Positions 1 through 12,191 of a DNA stretch of 64,000 nt are shown here, piece after piece. The notes below the pieces were generated by a model. It did no database searches, was not told where the DNA came from, and saw only the letters and a program-made list of their open reading frames with translations. The number at the start of each line of letters is the position of its first letter. Within the stretch, counting starts at the first letter, position 1. The stretch is from Prorocentrum cordatum (Eukaryota; Sar; Dinophyceae; Prorocentrales; Prorocentraceae): the NCBI GenBank assembly GCA_963575745.1, contig CAUYUJ010000847.1, forward strand, positions 98,309 through 162,308, in the 5' to 3' direction. Made by a program: the position numbers and the translations under genes.

Positions 1-249
1 CCTGCGTGCCGCCGCTCCGCCCGCCTGCCCGCCCGCCTGCCTCTCGCGCGCTCGCCGTCGTCCGCCTGCTTCTCGCGCCCTTCGGCCGCCCGCGCTCCGC
101 CGCCGCGCAGCGCACCACCGCTGCTGGCAGGGAGCCCGCGCGGCCACGATATCTGCCAGGCGGCGGTCGCGTGCTCCCTCCTCTGGTGCTCGGCCGGGGC
201 CAGGGCGGGGAGGAATTCCTGGCGGCGCGCACAGGGGGGCAGGGGGAGG

Positions 250-860
250 GGGGGAGGCTTCTCAGAAGGAGGCTGCTTCCGAGAAGGCGCCGGCCTTACA
301 TCTGCAGATGAGACCCGCGCCTTCTAAGAAGCAGGGGCGCTTCTAAGAAGCCTTCCCCCCTACCCCTACCTTCCTCTGCGCGCCGCCAAAATCCGTTTCA
401 GAGTGTTCTGGAACGGGAACGCTTTCAGAGCGTTCCAGAACGCTCTGAGAAGGCCGCGGCGCCCGATAGTCACATTCTCTAGATATCATCGATCTGTCCT
501 CTCTGCGATTCTATCCACGTCCTGGCTTCTTCTTAGCTGTTCCTTGCTGCCGCTGCTGTGCCAGACTCTTTCACGCTCCGCGCGGCCCGCAGCATTTTTC
601 TTGGCCCCTCGCCGCCGCCCCCTCCCCCTCCCACCCCCGGCACACATGCCGCCCCAGCCGCCGCCAGCGCGGGACGCCCCAGTGCGCTTCGTGCAGGCTG
701 GGCAGCTCGCAGCACGCCGCTGGCCGATCGATCGATCGATCGCCGCCGCGGATCGATCGACGGCGGCGTCGCCACGGCTCAGCCACGCGAGGAGGGAGGC
801 AGCGGGAGGTGGGAAGGCTTCTTAGAAGCACCCCTGCTTCTCAGAAGCCTTCCCCTCTCC
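250..860. repeat. Cluster of short CTTCTnAGAAG palindromes
   Basis: Several near-perfect palindromes of the form CTTCTnAGAAG lie here, near 258, 319, 340, 818 and 837, often paired head to tail around a C-rich spacer that runs into CCTTCCCC. The same motif returns at 58325-58365. They could fold as short hairpins. No gene is evident in the stretch; the open frames here are GC-rich shadows. Confidence 0.5.
405..441. repeat. Imperfect hairpin
   Basis: GTTCTGGAACG on the left pairs with CGTTCCAGAAC on the right across a short spacer that can itself pair partly. Visible directly; function unknown. Confidence 0.6.
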
Positions 861-1122
861 TCATACCCCCCTCTGCGCGCCGCCAAGCGGCGTCGCCGCC
901 GCCGCTGGCCAGTCGACGACGACGGCGACGGCGGTGGTCGATCGACGGCGGCGGCGACGACGACGGCGGCAGGGATCGATGAACGGCGACGGCGTCGATC
1001 GGCGGCGGTGGCGATTGACGACGTCTTTGCGCCGCCGTCACGGCGATCAGTAGATTGTGACGGCGTTGATCGGCGGCGGCCGCAATCGATGAATGGCGAC
1101 ACTGTCGCCGTCGCCGTCGGCG

Positions 1123-1242
<120 letters not shown>

Positions 1243-1731
1243 TGTCCGTCATCTGTGTCCTCCTCGTCTTCGCCAGCCGCCCCACCGCGGGGCGGCAGCG
1301 GCGTCGGCGCCCATGGAAGCGGCCGCGGTGGTGGCGGCGGCGACGGCGACGTCGACGTCGAAGTACATTCGTTTTCTCCATTTCACCTTATGAGCCGGAC
1401 GAAGCGTGGATAGCCTACTTGGGGAATATATTTGCGCCGGGGTGCAGTGTAGATTGCCGCGTATCATGTATGTAATAGTTTCCTCGTCGCCAGCGCCGTG
1501 ACCGTTGTCGGGTGCAGACGCCTTATGTACGTGAAAACATGAGGCGCAGGCACCACCTGTGCACCCTTGGTTTAGCGCAGGGACCGCATGCGTTTGTTCT
1601 CCCCATCGCCTAAGATGGGATTCGTGCTATTGTGTGATGCCTCCACTACCTCCCTCGCTCGCTCATACTCAACTTAGCTTATATCGTCATACTCGGGTCC
1701 ATTCGCATTTTGCTTAGTCATGCTAGGACTT

Positions 1732-2095
1732 CTCAGTCAGTCACTCATATTTTGGTCACTCACACTCAGGCTCAGCCACACTCAGACTCACTCGTACTCA
1801 GGCTCACTCCTACTCAGACCTACGCTCAGTTAGAATCACTCACACTCAGACTCACGCACTCAGAACGTTCACGCTCAGAAACATTCATACTCAGCTCAGT
1901 CATAACCTACGTACCACCCCGCCATTGCGGAGAAGAGTGAGGTGGCGGGCGCGGGGTGGGTCGCGGGTCGGTTGCGGATGGGTCGCAGTGTGGATCGCGG
2001 GTGGGTCACGGGGGGGGTCGCGGGGTGGGTCGCGGGGTGGAACGGCGGGTCGCGGGGCGGGTCGCGGGGGGATCGCGGGGGGGACGACAAAATAG
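1732..2095. repeat. Degenerate CTCACTCA and GGGTCGCGG repeats
   Basis: 1732-1900 is an imperfect short repeat of ACTCAGxCTCAC type. 1937-2090 is a minisatellite of the GGGTCGCGGG word. No gene is supported. Confidence 0.8.
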
Positions 2096-2164
2096 TAACA
2101 ACCAGAGCAGCAAACCACAAACGACGGGCAGAACCAGGGCCACGGCATCAGGGATGGTGTAAGT

Positions 2165-2325
2165 CAGGAGGGGAAAAAACACACAGACACAATTCATCGT
2201 CGATTCCCAAGAATATATAGGAACATATGGGAAGTGGGGGGGAAGACAGAAACCGAGAGAATATGGGGCAATATGGTGATTCCTGTTATTTGTGTGTATT
2301 TATTTGTGTGTCCCAGGGCCCCTTC
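2165..2325 (+). repeat. Dispersed repeat family C, copy 1
   Basis: About 160 bp starting GTCAGGAGGGGAAAAAACAC, with CACACAGACACAA near the left end and TTTGTGTGTATTTATTTGTG near the right end, ending GTCCCAGGGCCCC. Related copies lie at 34775-34865 (left half), 37110-37205 (right half), 37766-37915, and 58412-58580 on the minus strand. The ACACACA/TGTGTGT ends are loosely inverted, so this may be a non-autonomous TIR element; a SINE is an alternative. No clear target duplication was seen. Confidence 0.65.
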
Positions 2326-2329
2326 ATGT

Positions 2330-3960
2330 AAGACCGTTGGGCCCCCTCACTCCGACCCACCCTCTGCCTGTCACTCCTTCCGTCGCGGCCTAGTAGGGGC
2401 AATCTGCGCGGGCGCTCGAGCTGCCGGGGGCGCTCGGCGGACTACTTGCCCGGGTGCACAAGGGGGGGAAAAGGCGGGGAGGAGCGGCCGCTGAGAGCAG
2501 GAGGAGGGGAGGGCACTCACCGCGGAAATCAGTTCAGGATGAGCGCGCCGGTGCGGCCAGCTGGGGCCCAAGTGACCTGGCAGTGGACGTGGGACGGCAT
2601 CACGGCCACACGCAGCGACCGGAGCCAGGCTTGCAGTCGCAGGGAGCGTGATGAGCAAGGTGAGCCAGTACGTCAGGGAGAACGGGATGAAGAGGGCCCA
2701 CGGCTGTAGGAGCTTGATCATCCGATGGTTTGCCACGTTGCCGAGAGCGTCAGGCTTTGCTGCAGACGGTCGGCGACAGCTGGACGCGAGAAAACCGCGG
2801 AGTGCTGCGTCAAAGCGCGTGGGCTGCAGCAGAATGCTGCCGGGCCAAGCGCCTGGGATGTTGGTGACTGCTGAGGCGGTGCAGCAGGGGACTGGCACTC
2901 ACACCCAGGCCCGATGAAATTCTCGCCTCGTGATCAGATCCGCCGAAGCCCACTGCGCTGTCGCAGGCGTGGCGTTTGGTCACCTCAAGGTAAAGCCGCC
3001 GGGATACTTGCCGATCGCGGCCGCATTCCGGGGATTCCTCGGGGCGTTCCGTGATCACTGGACCCTTGCCCGTTCGCGGTCAGACTGCGGGGATGTCTCT
3101 AGCGAGGCGCTCGTCTTACATCTCCGAAGCCCTATGGCCACGGCGATGTAGCAGGCATGCCGCCTCAAGGAGGACCCGACAAGTGGTGTTGCACTTCTCG
3201 GTTCGCGGCCAGACGGTGAGGACGTGTCAAGCCAAACGCTGGTTTTGGTTTCCCCCTGTGTTAGCTCTTCAAAATTGCCGAATCATCCCCGCGCATCTGG
3301 GGTCGCCGAGTCGATGGTTTTGCCGGAGCAGGCGCTACGCGGGGCGTTCGCGTACGCGCTGCTGGCACGGAAAATCGAAGGGCGCAGGCGTCGTTTGTAA
3401 ATGGTGGCGTTAGCGCGGGCACCGCGGGCGCTGCGTTGTCCGTCGGCGCATGGCAAGGCGCAGGCGCCGCAGGCGCGTCAAAACATCCAAGCGCCAGGGT
3501 AGGCGTGGAAGTCGCCGCGCTATTTGACTTCGCAGGCGCTGCGCCCCGCGAAGCTCAGGCACCGCTGGCGCGCCGACGCGCCGGTACAAGCATTGCCTGG
3601 GCACGGCCGCGCTAGAGTGCGCCGCAAGCATGTGTCTTCGTCGGCGCGAATCTGCGCGTGGCCAAGCACGTGCATTTCAAGAGCGTCTGATTACAGAGAC
3701 CAGGCGTCGTCTGATCATCGTGGTGCTGGCGCGTGCGCCGCAGCCGCTCCTTGTCTTTGGCGCAGGCATGCGTGTCCGTAAGGGCGGGGTCACATTGGCC
3801 AGCTTCCCGCGGCCCCCCCCCCCCCGTGTCAGCGCAGCAGTGCAGCGGCGTAACAAGAAAAAGGTTTCCTTCAAGACCCGTTCGGGTTCAGAATGGGCGC
3901 TGAACTGGAGCGGGTCTTCAACGTCCCCTTCCTGTCCACAGCCTCGTTTTCTGTTTCCTT
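2330..3960. other. No recognisable gene
   Basis: GC-rich sequence with frequent GCGCAGGCG words. The open frames are short, overlap on both strands and carry no motif I recognise. Confidence 0.5.
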
Positions 3961-3965
3961 TTCGG

Positions 3966-4040
3966 TCTTCTTTCCTCCTCCTCCTCCTCTTCCTCCTCTT
4001 TGTCATCCTCCTCTTCCTCCTCCTCCTCCTCCTCCCTTTC
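3966..4040. repeat. (CCT)n microsatellite
   Basis: An imperfect CCT/TCC tract of about 75 bp. Confidence 0.9.
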
Positions 4041-4269
4041 CGTGGGAAGCTTGGCGCAATCTGAAACCGTCGCCCCGTGGCTTCAGTTTGGTTGCGGCCA
4101 CGCGGCTGGCCCATGGAAGTTGCCGGACTGTCAGGCGGCCACTTTTATCGCGCACCGCGAGCGGCAGTTGCCTTGGCCGCTGCGCAGGGAGAAACGTTCT
4201 CATTGAGTATATCAAGAGTAGGTTCGAGGCGCAGAAGGATAGCTTGAACAACCTAGTCAACTATTAGAT

Positions 4270-6650
4270 TCAGGGTGCGGTCGTTGGTCTCCAGAGACGG
4301 CTGAGTGTAAGGGCCTAGAACTGCGGCAACTTCGAGCCGACGTACTAGCTCAATGTCAACGGTTGGCATCTTCCGAAGCAGGTCGTGGCAGAGGTGTTGG
4401 CAGCAGTCGCTGCGCTGCGTCGGCGGCCAATATCAGGGCTTCGCCATCGGCTGGGCCGTCGCCATCAGGAACTCCGAGGGGGGCGAGGCCAGCGGGCTTG
4501 AGTGCGAGATCATCGACCTCAGTGTGGGCGCGTTCCCAAGACCGCTGCTCATAGAGACCTGCCAGGCCCATGGGAAACACATGCAGGAACACTTCCGTAA
4601 GCTGAAGGATGAGCCTAGAGTGTCAACCATCTTCCATGGAGCGAGCCAGGTTTGCAAGCTGAAGTATGCTGTCGAGAGCGACGCCGAGGAGTCCCGCAGA
4701 AAATGAACGCGCTGAACATGGAATGGACACACGTTCGCGATTTGAAGATGCACCCCTGAGGGCCACGGGGCGATCTCCCGCCCGCGTGAGGCAGAACAAG
4801 TCCGCATTGTCGGGGCTCTTCGTCGACGCCCCCGAGGAGCTGAAGAACAGCCCTTCTTGGGCTGGAGGGTGCAAGCTGGGGGCCAACGGCCATGGGTGAG
4901 TCTTGCAGGTCATCGCTGGCGACGACTATCCAAACTGATCAAGGCAGTCCAGCAGGGCGAGGACAATTGTAGTATGGGGCCGCTCTACGCCAACCTCCTG
5001 CCGGGGCATCCCCCAGGGAAGGATCGACAGCGTCGTGGCAGATCCCTGAAGTGTCCCCTCAGGGCACCCCGGTCCCGAGTTTGTTCAGAGCGCTGGCCGG
5101 GGCGCGCCCGGGGTTCGCCGTGCCCCGTGCCGCGCCCTCCCTTGTTCCCCTGTGCCTCTGGCGCCAGACAGTGCAGATGCGTCGGCTTTTCGCCCTCCCC
5201 CCCCAATGTTCGCATTGCATTTCTTGCCCCCCGTTCAAGTTGGCGACGTGGAGCTCGCGGGCTTTCATTGGGTCAATTTGCGCGGGCCAACTTCGGGTCC
5301 GACGCGAGTTTCGATGACGTCGCGCCGCCCTTCAGCGAAATCAAATGGTTTGCGTTCGAGAAACTCATGGGTTCCCAGGGGGCCTTCCGCATCCGTCTCG
5401 GGACTTCCAGGGGCGCTCCGTCTTCGGATCTTCCTGCAACCGTGCTAGCTCTGGTGGCTTGCTCAACGTTGCCCCCCGCGATCTGCTGAGGCCCCCCCCT
5501 GCGATTTTCCGCGAGCCCGCGCCTGGCAGGGTTGCCGGCTTACATCTCTCAGGCCCTAAGAGGGAGTCGGAAATCATCAATGTTCACATTGTCCTTCAGC
5601 ATCCTGACCCCGCTCTTCGAATGCAGTTTCGCGCCGTCGCAGCCGTCTGAAGTCCGCCCCCGGCGCTCTGTCGTTCGTCCGCGGGGGTTTCAAGTGTCGT
5701 GCTGATGGGGAATCGAGTCAACGTAGCTGAAGGGGCCGCCATATTTCGCGCTTGTTTTCTCGGCGTCGTGACGAGCTTGAACAGCCGCAGTATGCGCGTA
5801 GACGCATTATCTCGCAGCAGACCGAGTCGATTTCTCATTGGAGAACCGATCGGACATATCGTAGCATCTCCACCCCGACCCCCTCGGTCCCTGCCCCGCT
5901 TGGTCGACCCTTTGGAACGTCGCCGACCTCGCCTTCCCGTCGGTTCGCGCCCCCGTCTGCCTCGCCTGCCAGCCCTGGAAACTTCGGCAGTGCAGCTGCC
6001 TCCCTTCCCAGGCATTTTATGGGCAGTCGTTTGCCAGGTACTTCCGTGACTTAGCCAGCGGCCAGGATCTCAGCGAGCCCCCCCTTTCGAAGTGGGGACC
6101 GATCGAAGTAGTTTGCGCCGCGGCATGCCGCGTGCCGAGGCCGAGGTGTCTCGGGCGGCTGCGGGGTCGCGGCCAGAGAAGCCTGCCTGGAGTCGCAGGT
6201 CGGGGCTAATGAAGTCCGCCAGTGAATCCGTCCCCGCCCGCCCTGTCCTCGCCGCCTTCAAGACGTAGATGACATGATTTGGCGCGAGGCCTGTAGCTTA
6301 CATGGCCGCCTCTCCTCCCGCGTGGGGGGCTCATTGCGCAGTGGGGGAGCTGCCCGGGCGCTTGTCGCGTGGGGGGCGGCCAGAAGTTGAGCGCAGATTT
6401 TCACGTCGCGCGCGTTCGTCGTCGAGTCGAGGCTTGGGCAGCCAAGCTGTGCATTATTTGCCTGCGGGGCCGTATGTGCCAACCGCAGCGGGCCATCCCT
6501 TGCTGACTCTAAAGTGTGCGCTGGGCTTCCTGGTTCTCCGTGGGAAGATGGATTCAGCCCCGGGTCCAGGCCGTCCGTGCCGCGGTGCGTGGAGAGCCGT
6601 TGGCCCATTGGCTTCTCGGGCGTCCTACGAGCTCTACGAGCACGTCCTCG
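4270..6650. other. Unassigned sequence upstream of LINE remnant
   Basis: Open frames exist on the plus strand, for example 4353-4706 and 4857-5489, but none carries a motif I can name. Given the LINE RT immediately downstream, part of this could be a decayed 5' half of that element (gag-like or endonuclease region). That is inference from position only. Confidence 0.3.
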
Positions 6651-6659
6651 ATGGCGGCG

Positions 6660-7960
6660 TCGTGCGATGAATTCGATTGCGCCAGGTTCGTGCTCCTCCC
6701 CGAGGGTGGCTGCTCAGGTCCTGGCAATGTCCTAAGGTCGCTGCGGAAGCCCGCCTGGTCGCCCTCTTGAACACTGACGACAAAGTCGTCTCTGCGCTAG
6801 TCTCGTCGCCTGTGTTGTAAGTAAGCCCTGGCTGGTTGGGGGCTCTCGTCATTGGGGTGGGGTATATGGTGGCGAAAATCCAGGGCGACGTTCTTGCAGT
6901 TGATGTCGACCTCGCGCGCTGGAGTGCGGTGCTTGGACGCAGAGAACGCGGGTCGTGCCTTCGCGATTTTCGGGCGGCCTTTCCTCTCTGTTGCGCGAGT
7001 GGATCTGGGAAGTCATTCGCGCCTGGAGGTTGCCCGAACTCATGGTCGCAGCTGCTAGGGCTCTCCACCAGAACGCGCAGCGCCTCCTTGACTGCAAAGG
7101 CCCCCCATAGGGTCCCCTTCGCAGCCCTGCTTGGCGTGAAGCAAGGGTGCCCGCTTCCGGGTGTTCCGTTCGTTCTCGGTCTGGGCCCCCGGCTCCGATG
7201 CGTCGAGGCTCTCGCGTCCGAGTTGCCGAGGCGAGTTTCTGCGTTCGCGGGCGATTGTGGCCGCGTGGCAGCTGGCATCTGCTGTTCGTCTGGCCCGCTT
7301 GCGAAGACCATCGCTCTGCTCGTCTGGGCGTCTCGCTTCGTCCTGGGCATTGCCGCGTGCGCGATCATCCTGGCGCCCCCCGTCTCCCAGGATTGCCGTC
7401 GACAAGTTTATGGAGGCCGGGGTGGATGTTGTCAAATTTAAGATCCAGGTCTGTGGGATGTATTTGGGCTTCGCTATCGAGGCCAAGGGGGGGGAACGTT
7501 CCTGGAAGCCCTTGGGGGTTGAAGCTTCCGGGGGGGCCCATGTGGTCAGAGACTTGGGACTCGGCGCTGGCCGTGTCGTCCATGGCCCTTGTCCCTTCCA
7601 GTGGCCTCCTGCGTGGGCCCAGGGCATGAGCCGCATGAGTGCGTGCTGCGCGTGGTGCGGGAAGCTCATCAGCTATGCGCGTGCAGTCCGCGCCGCTTTT
7701 CCCCGTCGTCGGAGTTCCATGGGTCTCGGGGCCTGGGCCCGAAGGTGCACGCTGACCCCATCGAGATCCAGAGTCGTGCTGCATGGCTCCGAGCCGTTCC
7801 CAACTCCGCTTCCTTCCGCTCTTCAGGGGGATTTTAGGTGCATCTTTCGTATCTGGCGAGTGTATGCTCTCCTGCAAATGCTCCGAATGCCGAATGGTAT
7901 CGCGCTTTGTCAGTGTTGGGCTTTTGGAGGGGTTTCGGGCGTTGGTTTATAGTCTCAGGC
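6660..7960 (+). pseudogene. Degenerate LINE-type reverse transcriptase
   Basis: Several hallmarks of non-LTR retrotransposon RT appear in the right order on the plus strand. LLNTDDKVVSAL at 6761 matches the NTDxK block. DFRAAF at 6965 is the motif A region. GVKQGCPL at 7133 matches the (V/R)xQGCPLS motif B. FAGDC at 7243 is a decayed FADD motif C. YLGF and GERSW at 7461-7505 match the conserved post-RT block. The pieces lie in at least two frames (6836-7441, then 7449-7952), with a further shift between DFRAAF and a WIWEVIRAW segment near 7000, so the copy cannot be translated. The second Asp of motif C is lost. No endonuclease domain or poly-A tail was identified. Clade is not assigned; old decay is likely. 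Confidence 0.75.
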
Positions 7961-8419
7961 TGCCGCGTGCTTCGGCTCCTTCCCGCTTTCCCTGGGGATT
8001 GGGGTGGTGATCCCTTGAGTTGCTTCGCCCCTCACCTGTTCAACCTCGGGGGCGCCGGTGCTCTGCCCAGTTATCTCTGCGCCCGCGTTGCCGTCCACCT
8101 CTGGTTCCAAGCTCGGCGCGCCTTTCCGCCCGTGTTCCTGCAGTTTGCCAGTCCGATTCTCCGCGGCAGAATCTGGGCCGCGGCGTGCCGGGGCCCGAAG
8201 TCCCAGGTCCTTGTGCGTTAGCCGCCCCGCCCCGCCCCGCCTCGCTCGCCTCTCTGTGCGCCGCGCCGCGCCGGCCTGCGCGCCCCGTGCGCGCGGCGCG
8301 AGAAGGCGTGGGCATATTTTCTTTCGTTCGTCCCGTCCTCGATGCCGCCCTTCCCGGCTGCGGCGGGCGGGGCTCCCCCCCCCCTCCTCTTCTTCTCCTC
8401 CTGCTCCTTTCCCGTTGCG

Positions 8420-9440
8420 CTTGCGCGTTTTTTTTTTTTTGGGGGGGGGGGGCCCTTTGGGGGCCATCTTGAGGGCCTCTCGGGGCGAACATGAGGGCGC
8501 GTGGGGGGTCTGAGGAGGTCCCTCGGGGAGGGCCTCTTGAAGGAGCCTCGCGTGGGCCTCTCGGGCGACTTTTGGGCCTCGAGGGGGATGTTGGGGGTGT
8601 CGGAAACATTCTTGGAGAAAAATTCGAGCTGAATTTCCCGTATTGTTGCCTTCTTGGGGGCCTCTGGGGGGCCGTCTTGGGGTGCGTTTGCGCCGTCTTG
8701 GTGCCTTTTGTGGGTGGGCCCTCCGAGGTCGTCTTGGGGCCTCCCGTGTGCCCTTTTGGGGAGTTTTCTCGGGGACATATTGGCCGTTTTGGGCTCTCGG
8801 CCCCGCTGGCGCCGGTATGGTCGAATCATTCCACGCCCAAGGGCGATCGATGATTTTGGGCTTGTCCGTCTTGGGGGTCTCGGGGCCCCGCGGGGGCATG
8901 CCTGGGTTCTTGGGGGCAATCTTGGAAGGGGCGGCTCCCGGGGGCAGTTCGAACTCCCCTTCCGGACGCCTCTTTGGGCCGTCCTGGTGCCTTTCTAGGC
9001 CGTCTTGGGGCTTGGGGCTCTCTTGGGGGCCCTTCGGGCAGTCCTGTGCTCCCAGGCCTGGGGAAGGCGAGTCTGTGTAAATCCTTCGAACGCATGAGAG
9101 GATAATCCGTAATTTTTGGCTTCCAGGGGGCATCTTGGGGAGCCTCGGGGGGCCTATCGGGGGCATGTTTGGGGGGGGGGGGGGGGGGTATTGGAAGCAA
9201 TCTTGGAGGGGGCGGCTCCTGGGTCCAAGACGACTTCCCTGTCTTTGGGGGGGTCAGGCCTCCCCGTCTGTGGAAACCAGGGGAGGGGGGTCTGGGGGCC
9301 CTCTCGGGATTATTCGTGGGTGGGGTCTGGGCCCCCCCTGGGAAATCCATTGGAGGGGCTTGGGCCCCCCCCCCAGAAATATTGCGGGCGGGGGCCGGGC
9401 CCCCCGCCCCTGCTACACCCCCCCCCCCCCCCCCCCCTCC
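8420..9440. repeat. G-rich CTTGGGG/GGGGCC low-complexity tract
   Basis: A degenerate run of words such as CTTGGGGCCTC and TTGGGGGCC with homopolymers (poly-T then poly-G at 8428-8452, poly-G at 9171-9188, poly-C at 9419-9437). The complementary form, GCCCCAAGAGG, dominates 49370-49455 and 52440-53335, and related sequence occurs at 31420-31600 and 39905-40560. The long minus-strand frames here are Pro/Arg-rich translations of the repeat. Confidence 0.8.
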
Positions 9441-9469
9441 CACCCCCAGAAAATCATTAAAATGCCCGC

Positions 9470-9734
9470 GGCCCTTCTCCTCCCGGCGACGGCGACGGCG
9501 ACGACGACGGCGGCGACGGCGACGACGACGACGACGGCGACGCGCGGCGCTCGACGACGACGGCGACGCACGGCGCGCGACGCGCGACGCGCATCCCGCG
9601 ACAGAGGACGACGACGACGACGACGACCAACGACGACTGCGATGACGACGCCGCCGCCGACGACGACGACGCCGCCGACGACGACGACGACGAAGACGAC
9701 GAAGAACGGCGAAGAACGACGTGCCGACCGCGAC

Positions 9735-9768
<34 letters not shown>

Positions 9769-10240
9769 GCGTCGGCGTCGACGGCGACGACGACGACAAA
9801 TTCGACGACGACGAGGCCGGCGACGACGACGACGCGCGACGCACGACGCGCGACGCACGACGCATGACGACGACGACGCCGACGCGCGCTCCGACGCCGA
9901 CGCCGACGCCGACGCCGACTCCGATGCCGACGCTGACGCCGACGACGGCGACCGAGGCGACGCCGACGCCGACGCCAACGCCGACGCCGATTCCGACTCC
10001 GACCTCGACTTTGACGCCGACGACGACGACAACGACGACCACCGCGACAAAGAAGACGACCGCAATAATGACGACGTCGATGACGACGACGACGCCGACG
10101 CCCACGATTGCGCCGACGACGGAGCGATGACGCCGATTATTACGACGACGTTTACAACGGCGGCGCCGACGATGCCGACGACGCCGACGACGACGATGAC
10201 GACGACGGCCGCGAAAACGACGAAGACGACGACGGCGAGC
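9470..10240. repeat. CGA/GAC trinucleotide-rich tract
   Basis: About 770 bp made almost wholly of CGA, CGG and GACG triplets with strict 3-bp periodicity. The ORFs on both strands are low-complexity Thr/Asp/Arg or Val/Ser chains forced by the repeat. Confidence 0.95.
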
Positions 10241-10251
10241 TGACTAGAGGA

Positions 10252-10763
10252 GGCGTAGGATAGAGTAATAGGATTGGAGTAGCGGGTAGAGTGGGGCCGA
10301 GTGGAGGAGGGTGGCGCTCGGTAGGATAGAGTAGTATTGAGTAGAGCAGAGTAAGAAGGTGCGGATCACAGGAGCAAGGAAGGCGTCGAGTAAAGAGGAG
10401 TGATTGAGTAGAGTAGAAAGAAATCTAGTAGAGTAGAGCAGAGCTGAGTGGAGTAGAGTTGGGGTAGAGTAGAGCCAGCGCCAAGTAGAGTCGATTATCT
10501 TGGGGTGTGGTAAGGTAGAGTAGGGTTGAGTAGAGTAGGGCAGATCATAATAGAGTAGAGTAGAGGGGGGCCGACTATAGTAGAGGAGGGGTTCAGTGAA
10601 GGTGCGTGAGAGTTTAAGTGGAGTATGCCAGAGTCTATTATGGGACGGTGGGGTAGAAAGAGTAGGCTAGGGCGAGTAGAGTCGAGTAGAGAAGAGTCGA
10701 TGAGTAGAGTCGAGCAAGGAAGTAGTAGAGCATAACTGAGTAGAGTAGAGTCTGAGTAGAGTA
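10252..10763. repeat. GAGTA satellite, left flank of YR element 1
   Basis: An imperfect (TAGAG/GAGTA)n array. The same satellite resumes at about 18890-19180 on the far side of element 1, so the element was inserted into this array. Confidence 0.85.
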
Positions 10764-11077
10764 GGGGGCGCACGGCTGCAGGGTGCTGCGCGGGCACAAA
10801 TCGCAGGTCGGCCGACGGGCCCTGCGGCGCCGCGGCGAAGGCGACGCGCGACGCATGCAGCCCGACAGCAGGGCGCGCCGCCCGCGCTCGGTGGTTGGGC
10901 CTTGTGCGTTGTCGCGCGCGGGCCTGCCGCGGGCGCTCGCGCAGGCGCGCCGCGTGGATCGCGCCGGGGCAGGTCGCGGCGCGCCCTGGTGCCGTCTGCT
11001 TCGCCGGTTCTGCATTATTGTTTCGCGCCGCGCTCGCGGGGCGCTCGCCCGCGGCGCGGGCCCGACGGCCGTTCTGC
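10764..11077 (+). repeat. Split direct repeat A1 of element 1
   Basis: Matches 18302-18614 (A2) over about 314 bp with scattered substitutions; both begin in a G run followed by CTGCAGGGTGCTGCGCGGG and end at GGCCGTTCTGC. Confidence 0.85.
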
Positions 11078-11384
11078 GGTCTGGCTGCATGCCGCCTTCC
11101 GTGCGGTTCGGCGGGCTCTGCCGCGCGTTCCGCCCGCCCTCCCCGCCTCGCGCGCGTGGTGCGCGTGTTCACCGTGGGTGCTGGTATGTGGGTGTGTTTT
11201 CTTCGCGTGGCGCGCCCTGCGCCTATGCGGCCTTGCCGCGTGCCGGCCCAATCTGGCAGTGTCGCCCCGCATGTGGGCGACTGTAGCGTGGCGGACTTAG
11301 CGCGTTGGCCACGTCGCGCTCCTGGCGCAGGGGCGACATGGCCTGGGGCTATCCGCGCCAGGGGAACCAGAACGGTGCTACAGA

Positions 11385-11830
11385 CGCACCTCCGTCTGGG
11401 CGACCCGTACAAGGGCGATTTAGTAGCGCGACCGATGCGCTGCATGCAGGCGGCCCGAACTATGGCGACCTGTAGTTGGGCCACCCGAGCTAAGGAGTCC
11501 CAACGGTGCGACAAATGCACTGGCGTCTGGGCGACCCGAACGAGGGCGACCCAGCAGCGCGACCAATGCGCTGCATACATGCGACCCAGACAAGGGCGAC
11601 CTGTAGTTGGGCTACCCGCACTACGGAGTCCCAACGGTGCTACAAATGCACGAGCACCTGGGCGACCCGAACGAGGGCGACCAGCAGCGCGACTAATGCG
11701 CTACATACCGGCGACCCGACTTAGGGCGACCTGTAGTTGGGCAACCCGCGCTAGGTAGTCCCAATGGTGCTACAAATGCACCTCCGCCCGGGCGATCCGA
11801 ACGAGGGCGACCTGGGTGTGCAACAGTCGC
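11385..11830 (+). repeat. ~131-bp tandem repeat in 5' region of element 1
   Basis: About 3.5 copies of a unit containing CTGGGCGACCCGAACGAGG, GCGACCTGTAGTTGGGC and GGTGCTACAAATGCAC; unit starts fall near 11394, 11527, 11659 and 11788. It lies between A1 and gag, where an untranslated leader or regulatory region would be. The frames through it are open but show no domain. Confidence 0.8.
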
Positions 11831-12191
11831 ACTTGACAGCCGACCCGCATAAGGGCGACCTGTAGTTGGGCCACTCGCACGTGGGTGACCCCAACGGTGC
11901 CGCTGACGCACCCGCGCGTTGGCGCCCCGCGCCAGTGCGTAACCTGCTAGCGCCCTCGTGTCAGGCGCGCGTGCGTGTGCCCAATCGTGGGCAGCGCGAG
12001 TGTGTGGCCCAAAAGTTGGGCAGGTGTTTGGTCTTGCGTGCCCTTCCTGTCCCGTGCCTTGCGCGTGCGCGTGTGTGGGTCTCATGGACGTCCCGGGCGC
12101 AATCTGTGGTCCGTAGGCGTCTCGCTCAGGCGGATTCTATTTCGGTCTTCGCGACAAGCGCATCTGCCGCTCGGTCTGCGCCGTCACTGCC

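Noticed and set aside
405-441. Heat-shock-element-like TTCnnGAA array in the hairpin
   Set aside because: The match follows from the inverted repeat itself and no gene follows it.
9135-10130. Long Thr/Asp/Arg or Val/Ser ORFs
   Set aside because: Pure CGA-triplet translation; open on both strands at once.
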